A stretch of DNA of 36,686 nucleotides from assembly GCF_003697815.1 (NCBI RefSeq), contig NZ_RDQG01000033.1, positions 1-36,686 of the forward strand. Reading direction: 5' to 3'. Each line of letters opens with the position of its first letter. Within the stretch, counting starts at the first letter, position 1. The DNA comes from Halalkalicoccus subterraneus. Its GTDB lineage: Archaea > Halobacteriota > Halobacteria > Halobacteriales > Halalkalicoccaceae. The translations under genes and the position numbers were made by a program. Positions 16,861 to 24,320 of the stretch are shown piece by piece. The notes beneath the pieces were generated by a model. It did not search any database, had not been told where the DNA came from, and saw only the letters and a list, made by a program, of their open reading frames with translations.

Positions 16861-16904
16861 ACGACGGCCAAAATAGTTCTGTCACACGTATATTCATATT
16901 CGAT

Positions 16905-17183
16905 ATGAATGGAACGGGTCGGTTCCGTCTCTCGCAGGTGGTCGGTGGCGTCAGTTTGACGGCGCTTGCGGTGGTGGGGTTCCGACTGGCCGACCTCGAC
17001 ACGGTGATGGCGTTCGTGATGGTCGGATTACTCGTTGGTGGTGTGGGGTTGGTGCTCGAAAACGGCTACTACGCGCTGAACCCGGCTGCCGACGGATTCG
17101 AGCCGGGACCAGTCATGTACTACGGTTCGTTCGTCAGTAGCGGGGTCGTCCTCCTCACAGTGGTTTTGGCTGCCGTACTCTGA
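16905..17183 (+). CDS. Small integral membrane protein, function unknown
   Basis: A 92-residue protein with three predicted membrane helices: roughly residues 11-27 (VVGGVSLTALAVVGF), 32-52 (TVMAFVMVGLLVGGVGLVL) and 72-92 (YGSFVSSGVVLLTVVLAAVL). There is a short polar loop NGYYALNPAADGFEPG between helices two and three. No family is recognised. The ATG at 16905 follows an AT-rich stretch. It begins 44 nt after ilvD but shows no metabolic link to it. Confidence 0.68.
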   Translation: MNGTGRFRLSQVVGGVSLTALAVVGFRLADLDTVMAFVMVGLLVGGVGLVLENGYYALNPAADGFEPGPVMYYGSFVSSGVVLLTVVLAAVL

Positions 17184-17220
17184 GATCCATCAAGCCGACA
17201 CGGCGGTCCAGAACCGAGGA

Positions 17221-17382
17221 TCACCGGTTCACGACGACGAGCCCGACCAGCGCGACCCCAACCAGCGGAATCCCGATCCCCGAGAGGCCGGTGCCGTAGG
17301 CGAAGTCGGCGACCGTGTGGACGACGCCGACGAACCCGAGCGCGAGGAGGAGGAGGCTGGCGACGAGCGATCGTTTGTCCAT
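17221..17382 (-). CDS. Very small two-helix membrane protein (53 aa)
   Basis: Minus-strand frame from ATG 17382 to the TGA at 17221-17223. The product begins MDKRSLVASLLLLALGFVGV and continues VHTVADFAYGTGLSGIG, then PLVGVALVGLVVVNR. Two hydrophobic helices (about residues 6-20 and 37-51) flank a short polar loop, and positive residues sit at both ends. Composition and codon use look like a genuine haloarchaeal membrane gene, although it is below usual gene-caller limits. Such short proteins are frequent beside haloarchaeal transporters. Its role is unknown. It is divergent from the antiporter unit at 17481-19594. Confidence 0.6.
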   Translation of the reverse strand: MDKRSLVASLLLLALGFVGVVHTVADFAYGTGLSGIGIPLVGVALVGLVVVNR

Positions 17383-17480
17383 GTCGGTAGGGAGGACGGA
17401 CGGGTCATGAACCCGTCGCCGACCATCGAACCGACCGGCCGCTTTTATGCGGCTGGCCGAACTCAGTGGGGGTATCCCCG

Positions 17481-17549
17481 ATGGAGGCGATGGACGACGG
17501 ACGGGCGACGGCCGGTGAGCGACGAGCGACGCACGAGCCCGTGCGATGA
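17481..17549 (+). CDS. Candidate 22-codon leader ORF overlapping the antiporter start
   Basis: ATG 17481 opens a 22-codon frame (MEAMDDGRATAGERRATHEP, then VR) whose TGA (17547-17549) overlaps the antiporter ATG (17546-17548) as ATGA. A TTTTAT element at 17442-17447 lies about 36 nt before this ATG, so transcription should include it. The product has no hydrophobic or binding motif. A coupling or leader role is inference; the frame may also simply be untranslated 5' leader. Confidence 0.3.
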   Translation: MEAMDDGRATAGERRATHEPVR

Positions 17550-19594
17550 ACGCGCATTCGGCCTTCGAACTCCCGGTGTCCGACCCGGTCCTCGTCTTCG
17601 CGCTGGCGATGATCGTCTTCCTCGTCGCGCCGCTTTGCTTCCAACGCTATCGCCTGCCCGGGATCGTCGGAGTCATCCTCGTCGGGGCGCTCATCGGCCC
17701 GAACGCACTCGGGATCCTCGATCGCGGCGAGACGATCGTCCTGCTGGGGGAGGTCGGGCTGATCTATCTCATGTTCGTCGCGGGCCTCGAGATCGACCTG
17801 AACCAGTTCTTCGAGAACGCCGATCGGAGCGTCGTCTTCGGCCTGCTCTCGTTTCTGGTTCCGCAGGCCGTCGGGACGGTTGCGGGCGTGTTCGTCCTCG
17901 GCCTCTCGATCCCGGCGGCGTCGCTGTTCGCCTCGATTTTCGCCTCCCACACCCTGCTCGCCTACCCGGTGGCAAACCGGCTGGGAATCGTCACCGACGA
18001 GGCGATGACCGTGACCATCGGCGGGACGATCCTCACCGATACGCTCGCCCTGCTCGTGCTCGCGGTGGTCGTGGCCGGGGCACAGGGGACGCTCGACGCG
18101 GCGTTCTGGGTACGACTCGTTCTCGGACTCGCGCTGTTTTTCGCTGGAATCTGGGTCCTCGTCCCTCGCCTGGGCGCGTGGTTCTTCCGCACGGTCGACG
18201 AGGAGAGCTACTTCGAGTTCCTCTTCGTCATGAGTATCCTGTTCGTCTGCGCGTACGCGGCCGAGGTCGTGGGGATCGAGCCCATCGTCGGGGCCTTTCT
18301 GGCGGGATTGGTCCTCAACCGACTGATCCCCGACCACGGTGCGCTGATGAACCGCATCGAGTTCGTCGGCAACGCGCTGTTCATCCCCTTCTTCCTGCTC
18401 TCGGTCGGGATGCTCGTCGACGTCCGCGCGATCGCCGCGGGTCCCCGTACACTCCTGATCGCAGGCGTCCTCGTCGTGAGCGTACTGGTCACGAAGTACC
18501 TCGCGGCGTGGCTGACCGGCCGTCTCTACGGCTACAGCGACGTGCAGGTCGAAGGGATGTTCGGCCTCTCGCTGGGGCAGGCCGCCGCCGCGCTGGCGAT
18601 CGTCCTGATCGGCTTCGAGGTGGGAATCGACGGCTTCGATCGGGAGATGGTCAACGCCGTCGTCCTGATGATCCTCGCGGCCAGCGTGATCAGCCCCGCC
18701 GTCGTCGAGCGGGCCGGAAAGCGGATCGCACTCGTCGCCGATCGGGACGTCGCCGACGCGGCGAGTCACCAGCGGGTGTTGGTTCCCCTCTCGCCGAAAA
18801 CGGAACACCGCGAGGAGCTGGTCGACCTCGCGCTCTCGATTCGCGAACCGCGTTCCCGCGAGCCGATTAGGGCGTTGACGGTGATCGAGCCCGGCGAGGA
18901 CGCCGATCTACGGGTCGCTCGGGCCGAGTCGGTGCTCGACGAGGTCGTCGAGTACGCCGCCGGAGCCGAGGCGGCCGTCGACACCCGGACCCGGCTCAAC
19001 TACAACGTCGCGTCGGGGATCGTCAACGCGGGCGTCGAAAACCGGATCACGACGTTCGTCATCGGCTGGGACGGCGCCCGCTCGCGACGCCAGCGGGTGG
19101 TCGGCGACGTGATCGACCAGGTGCTCGGGCGGACCACGCAGCTCGTCCTCGTCTCGCGGATTCGCGGCCCGCTCAACGCGACCCGCGAGGTCGTCGTGCT
19201 GCTCCCACCGGAGATCGACCACAACGTCGGGTTCGATGGGGCGCTCGGCGCGATCGGAGCGCTGACGGACGGCGCCGGCGCGCGCGTCCGTGCGGTGGCG
19301 GTCGGCTGGGACGCCGCCGAGGCGAGGCGGGCGTTCGAGTCGGTCGGGTCGTCCGTCGGCGCGGGGTTCGAGGACGTCGCGGACTGGAAGGCGCTGCTCG
19401 AACTGCTTCGCGACGACGTCTCGGCCGATGATCTGGTGGTCTGTATGAGCGCGCGACGGGGGACGGTCGGCTGGCACCCCCAGCTACAGACGCTACCGAA
19501 AAGCATCTCGACGCTCGTCGACGGCGACTTCGTCGTGGTCTACCCGGCGAGCGCAGAGCGCGCCGACGACCGGCAGTTCCTCCGGCTGCGATGA
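17546..19594 (+). CDS. Kef-type cation:proton antiporter (CPA2) with C-terminal Usp-like tail
   Basis: A 682-residue membrane transporter. Residues ~10-395 form a CPA2 Na+/H+ or K+/H+ exchanger with about 12 helices: RLPGIVGVILVGALIGPNAL, LGEVGLIYLMFVAGLEIDL, then the discontinuous-helix region IGGTILTDTLALLVLA, and GIEPIVGAFLAGLVLNRLIP. Residues ~408-540 (RVLVPLSPKTEHREELVDLA ... VIGWDGA) form a Usp-like domain. A second, more diverged unit follows (~545-680) with VVVLLPPEI and VCMSARRGTVGWHPQL. There is no TrkA-N/KTN domain, so gating would run through the Usp-like part. The ion is not determined. The start overlaps a 22-codon leader ORF. Confidence 0.9.
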   Translation: MNAHSAFELPVSDPVLVFALAMIVFLVAPLCFQRYRLPGIVGVILVGALIGPNALGILDRGETIVLLGEVGLIYLMFVAGLEIDLNQFFENADRSVVFGLLSFLVPQAVGTVAGVFVLGLSIPAASLFASIFASHTLLAYPVANRLGIVTDEAMTVTIGGTILTDTLALLVLAVVVAGAQGTLDAAFWVRLVLGLALFFAGIWVLVPRLGAWFFRTVDEESYFEFLFVMSILFVCAYAAEVVGIEPIVGAFLAGLVLNRLIPDHGALMNRIEFVGNALFIPFFLLSVGMLVDVRAIAAGPRTLLIAGVLVVSVLVTKYLAAWLTGRLYGYSDVQVEGMFGLSLGQAAAALAIVLIGFEVGIDGFDREMVNAVVLMILAASVISPAVVERAGKRIALVADRDVADAASHQRVLVPLSPKTEHREELVDLALSIREPRSREPIRALTVIEPGEDADLRVARAESVLDEVVEYAAGAEAAVDTRTRLNYNVASGIVNAGVENRITTFVIGWDGARSRRQRVVGDVIDQVLGRTTQLVLVSRIRGPLNATREVVVLLPPEIDHNVGFDGALGAIGALTDGAGARVRAVAVGWDAAEARRAFESVGSSVGAGFEDVADWKALLELLRDDVSADDLVVCMSARRGTVGWHPQLQTLPKSISTLVDGDFVVVYPASAERADDRQFLRLR

Positions 19595-19595
19595 G

Positions 19596-19889
19596 TCACT
19601 CGACGAGCAGCGAGTAGGCGATCAACGAGAAGCCGGCAAGCACGAACAGCCCCTCGACGAGCACGCCCAGCCCGAGCCAGACGTCGAGGATCTCGAAGGC
19701 GAAACCGGCCAGCGCGCTCCCAAGGGTCACGAGCGCGAAGCCTGCCGCGAGGAACCCGAGCGATCGACTCCGCGTGCGCCGAGAGGCCCTGTACGCGAAG
19801 TAGGTGACCGCCCCGCCCGCGACGACCGTCAGCGTCTTGACGACCACCAGGGCGATCGTCACCCACTCGGGGGCCGATTCGTGGACCAT
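19596..19889 (-). CDS. Small membrane protein paired with HTH regulator (DUF7521-like)
   Basis: A 97-residue protein with three hydrophobic helices: about residues 9-32 (VTIALVVVKTLTVVAGGAVTYF), 43-65 (SLGFLAAGFALVTLGSAL) and 71-95 (LGLGVLVEGLFVLAGFSLIA). A basic RASRRTRSRS loop lies after the first helix. Haloarchaea often pair a protein of this type with a winged-helix regulator, and here the ATG overlaps the regulator stop by 4 nt (ATGA), indicating translational coupling. The function is unknown; membrane sensing or signalling to the regulator is inference. The gene is convergent with the antiporter, whose stop lies 1 nt away. Confidence 0.8.
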   Translation of the reverse strand: MVHESAPEWVTIALVVVKTLTVVAGGAVTYFAYRASRRTRSRSLGFLAAGFALVTLGSALAGFAFEILDVWLGLGVLVEGLFVLAGFSLIAYSLLVE

Positions 19890-20266
19890 CAGAGTCCCTC
19901 CTTGACCTCCGACCAGAGCGACGCGAGGCGCTCGTCGGCGGTTCGCGCGGGTCGGGTGATCGTCAGTTCGAACCGACGGTCCTCGTCGATCGAGAGCAAC
20001 ACCTCCTCGAAGGCGAGGCGATACCGGCTGGTGTGTCTGCCGTCGGCCCGGATCTCGATCGACTCCTCCAGCAGCGTCGCCTCGGTCATCGTATCCAGTT
20101 TGCGATAGGTCGTCGACAACGGAACGTCGCAGGCCTCGCTCAGTTCGCTCGCGGTCATCGCGCTCTCGACTGTTTCGGCGATCTCCCGGCAGTCGTCGTC
20201 ACAGAGCGCTTCGAGAACCGTCGTCAGTTCGGGTTCGGTCCCCTCGGCGAACGGATCCCTGACCAT
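19889..20266 (-). CDS. Winged-helix transcriptional regulator (ArsR/TrmB-like HTH)
   Basis: A 125-residue DNA-binding protein. Residues ~10-75 form a winged helix, with LTTVLEALCDDDCREIAETV before the recognition part ASELSEACDVPLSTTYRKLD and a basic wing (SIEIRADGRHTSRYRL). The C-terminal half (FEEVLLSIDEDRRFELTI) may be a small effector or dimerisation region. The ATG at 20266 is supported by ATATAA at 20292-20297, about 28 nt upstream. It forms a two-gene coupled unit with the membrane protein that follows. Autoregulation or membrane-signal-dependent control is inferred from pairing only. Confidence 0.85.
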   Translation of the reverse strand: MVRDPFAEGTEPELTTVLEALCDDDCREIAETVESAMTASELSEACDVPLSTTYRKLDTMTEATLLEESIEIRADGRHTSRYRLAFEEVLLSIDEDRRFELTITRPARTADERLASLWSEVKEGL

Positions 20267-20291
20267 TCGGATGACCGTTTACGACGGACCG

Positions 20292-20297
20292 ATATAA
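20292..20297 (-). promoter_or_regulatory. TATA box of the HTH/membrane protein pair
   Basis: Reads TTATAT on the minus strand, about 28 nt before the ATG at 20266, consistent with a leaderless transcript. Confidence 0.6.
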
Positions 20298-20340
20298 CAG
20301 GTGTGTCTCGGCGGACGTCGGGTCGGCAGGCCACGCCACG

Positions 20341-20346
20341 TATAAG
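20341..20346 (+). promoter_or_regulatory. TATA box still present before the oxidoreductase remnant
   Basis: TATAAG centred 27 nt before ATG 20371. The promoter geometry is intact although the gene is not. Confidence 0.5.
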
Positions 20347-20370
20347 CATCCGGCGGCCGAACGCGCGGCT

Positions 20371-20666
20371 ATGTCCGTCGAGGGATTTTTGAGCGGGTTC
20401 GACGCGCGCGACTGGGAGGACGGGCGACCCGAAGGGACGGTCCGCCTCGCGATGGTCGGGATGGCTGGTGGACGACCGAGCAGGCGATCCCCGCGACCGA
20501 GGGAAGCGACTACTGCGAGACGATGCTCAAGGAGGTCGATTACTTCGCGTACTGTCTGCTGACCGGCGCCGATCCGGTGCCCGGTGGCGAGCACGGGGCG
20601 GTAGACATCCGGGCGATCGAGGGCGTCTACGAGGCCGCCGAGTCGGGCGATCGCATCGAGCTATAG
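20371..20666 (+). pseudogene. Degraded Gfo/Idh/MocA-family oxidoreductase (sugar dehydrogenase type)
   Basis: The first 30 codons (MSVEGFLSGFDARDWEDGRP, EGTVRLAMVG) match the N-terminus of haloarchaeal NAD(P)-dependent sugar dehydrogenases of the Gfo/Idh/MocA family. A one-base loss near 20461 then shifts the frame. The +1 frame continues as the expected GWWTTEQAIPATEGSDYCET and passes without the central ~250 codons straight into a family C-terminus, MLKEVDYFAYCLLTG ... GEHGAVDIRAIEGVYEAAES, ending at TAG 20664-20666. Full members are about 350 residues; only about 98 codons remain. It therefore carries one frameshift and one large internal deletion and cannot make an active enzyme. Its end overlaps the stop of the convergent gene at 20661. 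Confidence 0.8.
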
Positions 20667-21554
20667 CGACTGGAAGGATTCGCCCGCAAGCGGGCTTTCG
20701 ACTTCGAGGCCGTTTTCGGCGAGCAGCCGGACCGCCAGCCGGTCGTGGAGGAACGCCTGCTGGTCGAGGTCGAGACCCTTGTAGGTGACCTCGGTGATCC
20801 ACCCCGTCGTCCCGAGGTCCGCTCCCGCTTTCATCACGGCCATCAGCCGCTCCTCGTTGCTCTGTTCGATCTCCGACCCGCTGACCGTTCCCGACTGGAA
20901 GGCGTACTCCGGGTTCTCCTCGAGGAACGCCGTCATCACCTCCTCGTTCATGTACTCGGCCGCGGTCGCCGCGTCCCTGGTCGCGCCCTCGACCGAGGAC
21001 GGGAAGATCATCTGGCCGACTGCACCGTCATCGACGCCGATGATCCCCCGGGAGGTGTGCATGTCGATCAGGCAGTCGGGCTCGTACTCAGTTATTTCGT
21101 CCCAGAGCCCGCGGGCGATCCCCGTCGTCGGTGCCTCGCCGACCGGGAACTGCCGGTTCAGGTCGCCATCCGGGCCGTGGCGGGTTTCCTCGTCGACGGC
21201 CGGCTTGTTCGCCTCGGGGATCACGACCAGTCGCCCGCCGGCGAGGTCGTACTCGGTGACGGTTCGGGCACCCTCGACCCCGCCGGTCTCGTTGCCGTGG
21301 ACGCCCCCGAGGACCATACCCGTGGGGCCGTCACCCGCGCGCAGGACGTGGACGCTCGTCTCGTACGCCGTTCCTTCCATCATCGCGTGTGTCTCCCGTT
21401 CGGTTTCGGGCGGGTCGTCGGACCCGTTCGTCGTGTCGTCGGGTTCGTTCGTGGAGTCGTTTCCACCCCCTCCGATACAGCCGGCGACGGTCGCCGCGAG
21501 GGCACCACCGGCGGTTCGGAGGACGGTCCGACGGGAGAAGCGGGGCACAGTCAT
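20661..21554 (-). CDS. Tat-exported lipoprotein of the AstE/AspA (M14) metallohydrolase fold
   Basis: A 297-residue predicted surface lipoprotein. The N-terminus has a twin-arginine motif (FSRRTVLRTAGG), a hydrophobic stretch and a lipobox TVAGC at residues ~22-26, then a Thr/Asp-rich linker. The catalytic domain shows the zinc site of succinylglutamate desuccinylase/aspartoacylase proteins: LGGVHGNETGG near residue 88 (HxxE) and CLIDMHTS near 157 (third ligand His). A DLNRQFP motif typical of the family lies between them. The substrate is unknown; amide or peptide cleavage outside the cell is inferred. The ATG at 21554 is preferred because ATAAAC near 21581-21586 lies about 29 nt upstream. 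Confidence 0.85.
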   Translation of the reverse strand: MTVPRFSRRTVLRTAGGALAATVAGCIGGGGNDSTNEPDDTTNGSDDPPETERETHAMMEGTAYETSVHVLRAGDGPTGMVLGGVHGNETGGVEGARTVTEYDLAGGRLVVIPEANKPAVDEETRHGPDGDLNRQFPVGEAPTTGIARGLWDEITEYEPDCLIDMHTSRGIIGVDDGAVGQMIFPSSVEGATRDAATAAEYMNEEVMTAFLEENPEYAFQSGTVSGSEIEQSNEERLMAVMKAGADLGTTGWITEVTYKGLDLDQQAFLHDRLAVRLLAENGLEVESPLAGESFQSL

Positions 21555-21605
21555 CAACCGACTGGTAGGTCCCACCGGGGATAAACGTCCTGAGATGGAG
21601 TCCGC

Positions 21606-22583
21606 TCACAGCAGCGCGTAGCCGATACCGAACGAGAGTGCGGCGACCGTGATCGTCGCGAGCGCGGTGAGAACCGGCGTCAGAACCCCCTCCGCTGACG
21701 GACGGGGGCGGCCGAGGCCGAGTGCCGACCGGCCCGAGCCCGGTCTGTACGCGCGGCGCACGAGGGGTGCGGGGCCGACGATGCCGACCCCGAGGACGCC
21801 GACGACGAACCGGTAGGCCGAGTCGACGGTCGGCGCCGGAAGCGCGAGCACGGCGCCCACGTAGACGATTCCGAGGGTCGCGCGCCACTGGACGTGCTCG
21901 CGGACTGAACAGTCGGCCAGCCGACAGTAGACGAGGACGGCCAACCAGATCGTCGCCAGTTCGAGGCCGAACGTTCCGAGCAGGTGGAGCGTCGGGTCCG
22001 TGCTCAGGAGGACGCGACCGTCGAGAAACCGGACGTCGAACGGGTAGAGAAACAGCGGCGGCTCGCCGGTGAAGAGGTCACCGAACGGGTGGCTCAACAG
22101 CCCGACCAGCGCCGCCGCGCCGATCGATCGGGGGCCGAACCCGCCGCTACGGACGGCCGCGGTCGCGACCGCGAGCCCGGCGAGGACGAACGCTGCCATC
22201 ACGGCGAGCCCGAGCGGTCCGCTCGAAATCCCGGTGAGGACGACCCCGACCAACACCGCAAGTCCCGCGAGCCGCCACGACCCGAACCGGGACGGAGCCG
22301 AGATACCGCGCGCCCAGAGCGCGACCCCGACGGCGCTCGCAAGCCCGACCGGAAGCGAGTGGGTGAGCACGCGGTGGACGAGCGTGCTCGCGCTCCAGAA
22401 GCCGGAAACGGCGCCGGACTCGCCGACCAGTCCCGATAGCGCGTACAGCATGTCGACGTCGGGGATCGTCGCGAACGCCCCGCCGAGGAGGCCGAGAACG
22501 AGCGCGCGCTCGCGGTCGTGCCCAAGGCGGTGTGCGCCGCCGGCGACCAGGGCGAACGCCAGCATCGCGTGCCCGACGAACAT
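21606..22583 (-). CDS. Membrane-bound metal-dependent hydrolase (YdjM/DUF457 family)
   Basis: A 325-residue integral membrane protein with the pattern of the YdjM-like predicted hydrolases. It opens MFVGHAMLAFALVAGGAHRLG, then ATIPDVDMLYAL, and has a later LVHRVLTHSLPVG (residues ~68-80) and GLLSHPFGDLFTGEPPLFLY (~160-179). The conserved His and Asp residues at membrane borders are taken to bind metal. There are about eight helices. The substrate is unknown. The C-terminal part (after residue ~225) is more variable and hydrophobic. The start ATG 22583 has GATAAG (22608-22613) about 27 nt upstream. The next upstream gene ends 44 nt away, and the two may be transcribed separately. Confidence 0.83.
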   Translation of the reverse strand: MFVGHAMLAFALVAGGAHRLGHDRERALVLGLLGGAFATIPDVDMLYALSGLVGESGAVSGFWSASTLVHRVLTHSLPVGLASAVGVALWARGISAPSRFGSWRLAGLAVLVGVVLTGISSGPLGLAVMAAFVLAGLAVATAAVRSGGFGPRSIGAAALVGLLSHPFGDLFTGEPPLFLYPFDVRFLDGRVLLSTDPTLHLLGTFGLELATIWLAVLVYCRLADCSVREHVQWRATLGIVYVGAVLALPAPTVDSAYRFVVGVLGVGIVGPAPLVRRAYRPGSGRSALGLGRPRPSAEGVLTPVLTALATITVAALSFGIGYALL

Positions 22584-22626
22584 ACCGTCCCAACGACGCC
22601 CGCAACGATAAGCGATTCGCGACGGT

Positions 22627-23280
22627 TCAGCGCGTCTCGAAGTGAGCCGCGATCGAGTCGACGAGGTCGTTGAGGTGAGAGGTGCCCCAGATCGCGACGA
22701 CGATCGCGCCGATCGTGTTGAACACGAGATCGAGCATCGTGTCCTCGAGACCGTACTGTGTCAGAACCGAGCCGAACCCGAGCGCCGGGCCGATCGACCC
22801 GAGGGCGAACTCGATGACCTCCCAGAAGACGCCAAAGGCGAGCACGAACAGGAGGATGAACACGAACATGAACCGCGGGGGGAGGTGAACGTCCTCGGTG
22901 TGGAGGTCGACCGCCCGGGCGGCGGCGTAGCCGACGGCGGCGACGACCGAGGCGGACAGCCCATGCGTGAGGTGATCCCACCACCAGACCGTTCGATACA
23001 GGTTGAGTGGGCTTCCGGGCAGACCCACGGTGCCGAGGGCGTGAAGGAACACGGCGGCGGTGATCCAGAGGATCAGCCCGGCGTCCATCGTGATCCCGTA
23101 CTCGCGTTTGAGCAGTGGCGGGAGCTGCGTCACCACGAGCGCCACGCCCGTGTTGACGAGAACGCCCGTCGCGCCGCGCTCCAACCCGATGAAGAACATC
23201 CCGACGAGCGATAGTTCCATGAGCCACGCGAGGTAGCGCTGGTGTGCCGACGAGAGTCCGAGTCGGTCCCGGAGGTTCAC
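22627..23280 (-). CDS. DUF2238/YjdF-like integral membrane protein
   Basis: A 217-residue membrane protein with about six helices. The recognisable blocks are YRTVWWWDHLTHGLSASVVA near residues 93-112 and LAFGVFWEVIEFALG near 145-160, both typical of the DUF2238 (YjdF) family, whose biochemical function is unknown. The histidines and acidic residues in those blocks sit within or at the edge of helices and could bind metal. The GTG start at 23280 overlaps the TGA of the upstream gene by 4 nt (GTGA), so it is probably translationally coupled to that gene. TTQYGLEDTMLDLVFNTIGA near the end is also conserved-looking. Confidence 0.8.
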   Translation of the reverse strand: MNLRDRLGLSSAHQRYLAWLMELSLVGMFFIGLERGATGVLVNTGVALVVTQLPPLLKREYGITMDAGLILWITAAVFLHALGTVGLPGSPLNLYRTVWWWDHLTHGLSASVVAAVGYAAARAVDLHTEDVHLPPRFMFVFILLFVLAFGVFWEVIEFALGSIGPALGFGSVLTQYGLEDTMLDLVFNTIGAIVVAIWGTSHLNDLVDSIAAHFETR

Positions 23281-23870
23281 GGGGTCTCACCGCCCGTGAC
23301 CCGCGAGAGAACGCGCGAGCGCCGCCGGAAGTACAGCTCGAAGACGATCCCGGCGACGAACCCGGCGGCCGTCGAGGCGACGAACTCCCACATGAGTGCC
23401 TCCTCGCTCCCGAGAAACCCCGTCGCGAGATACAGGTCGGCGATCCAGCGAACCACGGCCCACGCACCGGCCGTCGCCATCGTGGCGATGACGACGAACG
23501 CGACGGCGAAACTCGGGGACATCCTAACGGACGTGAACGCGTGGATCTCGACTGCGACCAGCAGCGCGATGGCCGCCACTGAGAGGTAGGTCGCGAACTC
23601 GCTGACCTCGCCGCGACCGAACGCCCGGCCGATCAGGGGAATCGAGGCGAGCGCGAGCACCTCCCACGGGGGCGTCGTTCGTACGCTCCGGAAGGCGACC
23701 GCGGGCAGCACCGCCAGCGTCCCGACGAACCCCGCAAAGCAGGCCCACAGCAGATCACCGTCGAACAGGCTCCCCAAGGCGACCGCGAGGACGAACCCGA
23801 TGAGCCCCCACGCTGCGAGCGCGTTCCCGGATGCGGTTCCGACGAAACCGTCGAGTACCGTTCGATCCAT
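23277..23870 (-). CDS. Integral membrane protein, function unknown
   Basis: A 197-residue protein with about six hydrophobic helices: NALAAWGLIGFVLAVALGSL, then WACFAGFVGTLAVLPAVAF, ATYLSVAAIALLVAVEI, FAVAFVVIATMATAGAWAV and FVASTAAGFVAGIVFELYF. It ends with a basic RRRSRVLSRV tail. The helix pattern and the terminal FVAS/GFVAGIVFELYF region weakly resemble the DUF2238 protein that follows and overlaps it (GTGA), so the pair may be divergent relatives or a heteromeric complex. This is inference. ATG 23870 begins the protein; no clear TATA element was found upstream. Confidence 0.7.
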   Translation of the reverse strand: MDRTVLDGFVGTASGNALAAWGLIGFVLAVALGSLFDGDLLWACFAGFVGTLAVLPAVAFRSVRTTPPWEVLALASIPLIGRAFGRGEVSEFATYLSVAAIALLVAVEIHAFTSVRMSPSFAVAFVVIATMATAGAWAVVRWIADLYLATGFLGSEEALMWEFVASTAAGFVAGIVFELYFRRRSRVLSRVTGGETP

Positions 23871-24113
23871 TTGATGGACTTGGTAGCGTTACTCGGCCGT
23901 CGACGTATATGCCTCGCGTTCCCCGTGTGCCGGGTCCGGGTAGGGCGACCGATGAAGGCTACCGGCCATCGGTGGGTCGAAACGGACGGGACTGCTCGGT
24001 ATGGAAAGGCAGTCGACGACCGGTTCGACGGCTCGCAGAACGGCGTCCCGGTGGGACTGAGATCACAGTCGCTCACACCGGTCGCTCTCCGTTTCCGTTT
24101 TCCTTCGAAGAAG

Positions 24114-24184
24114 TGGGACCGCTGAGAGTCGAACTCAGGTCCTACGGACCCCATCCGCAGAGGATACCACTACCCCACGGTCCC
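24114..24184 (-). tRNA. tRNA-Pro (anticodon GGG)
   Basis: A 71-nt cloverleaf on the minus strand. The acceptor stem GGGACCG/CGGTCCC (24178-24184 with 24115-24121) has seven pairs, with discriminator A at 24114. The anticodon stem TGCGG/CCGTA closes the loop ATGGGGT, giving anticodon GGG at 24150-24152. The T arm CTGAG-TTCGACT-CTCAG is perfect, and the D arm contains TAGTGGTA. There is no intron, and CCA is not encoded. It reads CCC and CCU proline codons. Confidence 0.93.
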
Positions 24185-24207
24185 GCATCTCGGACAACGA
24201 CCGTCGG

Positions 24208-24215
24208 TTAATTAA
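24208..24215 (-). promoter_or_regulatory. TATA box of tRNA-Pro
   Basis: The palindrome TTAATTAA is centred about 27 nt upstream of the tRNA 5' end. It is the only AT-rich element in this stretch. Confidence 0.65.
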
Positions 24216-24320
24216 GGGTGTCGCTTTCCGAGCTTCGGGGGGTCGCCCGCGGGAGGGATCGCGGGACCCGTCACTGGCACGGGCCGGGCCGCGAGTCGGA
24301 CCGGTCGTCGAGTTCCTCGG

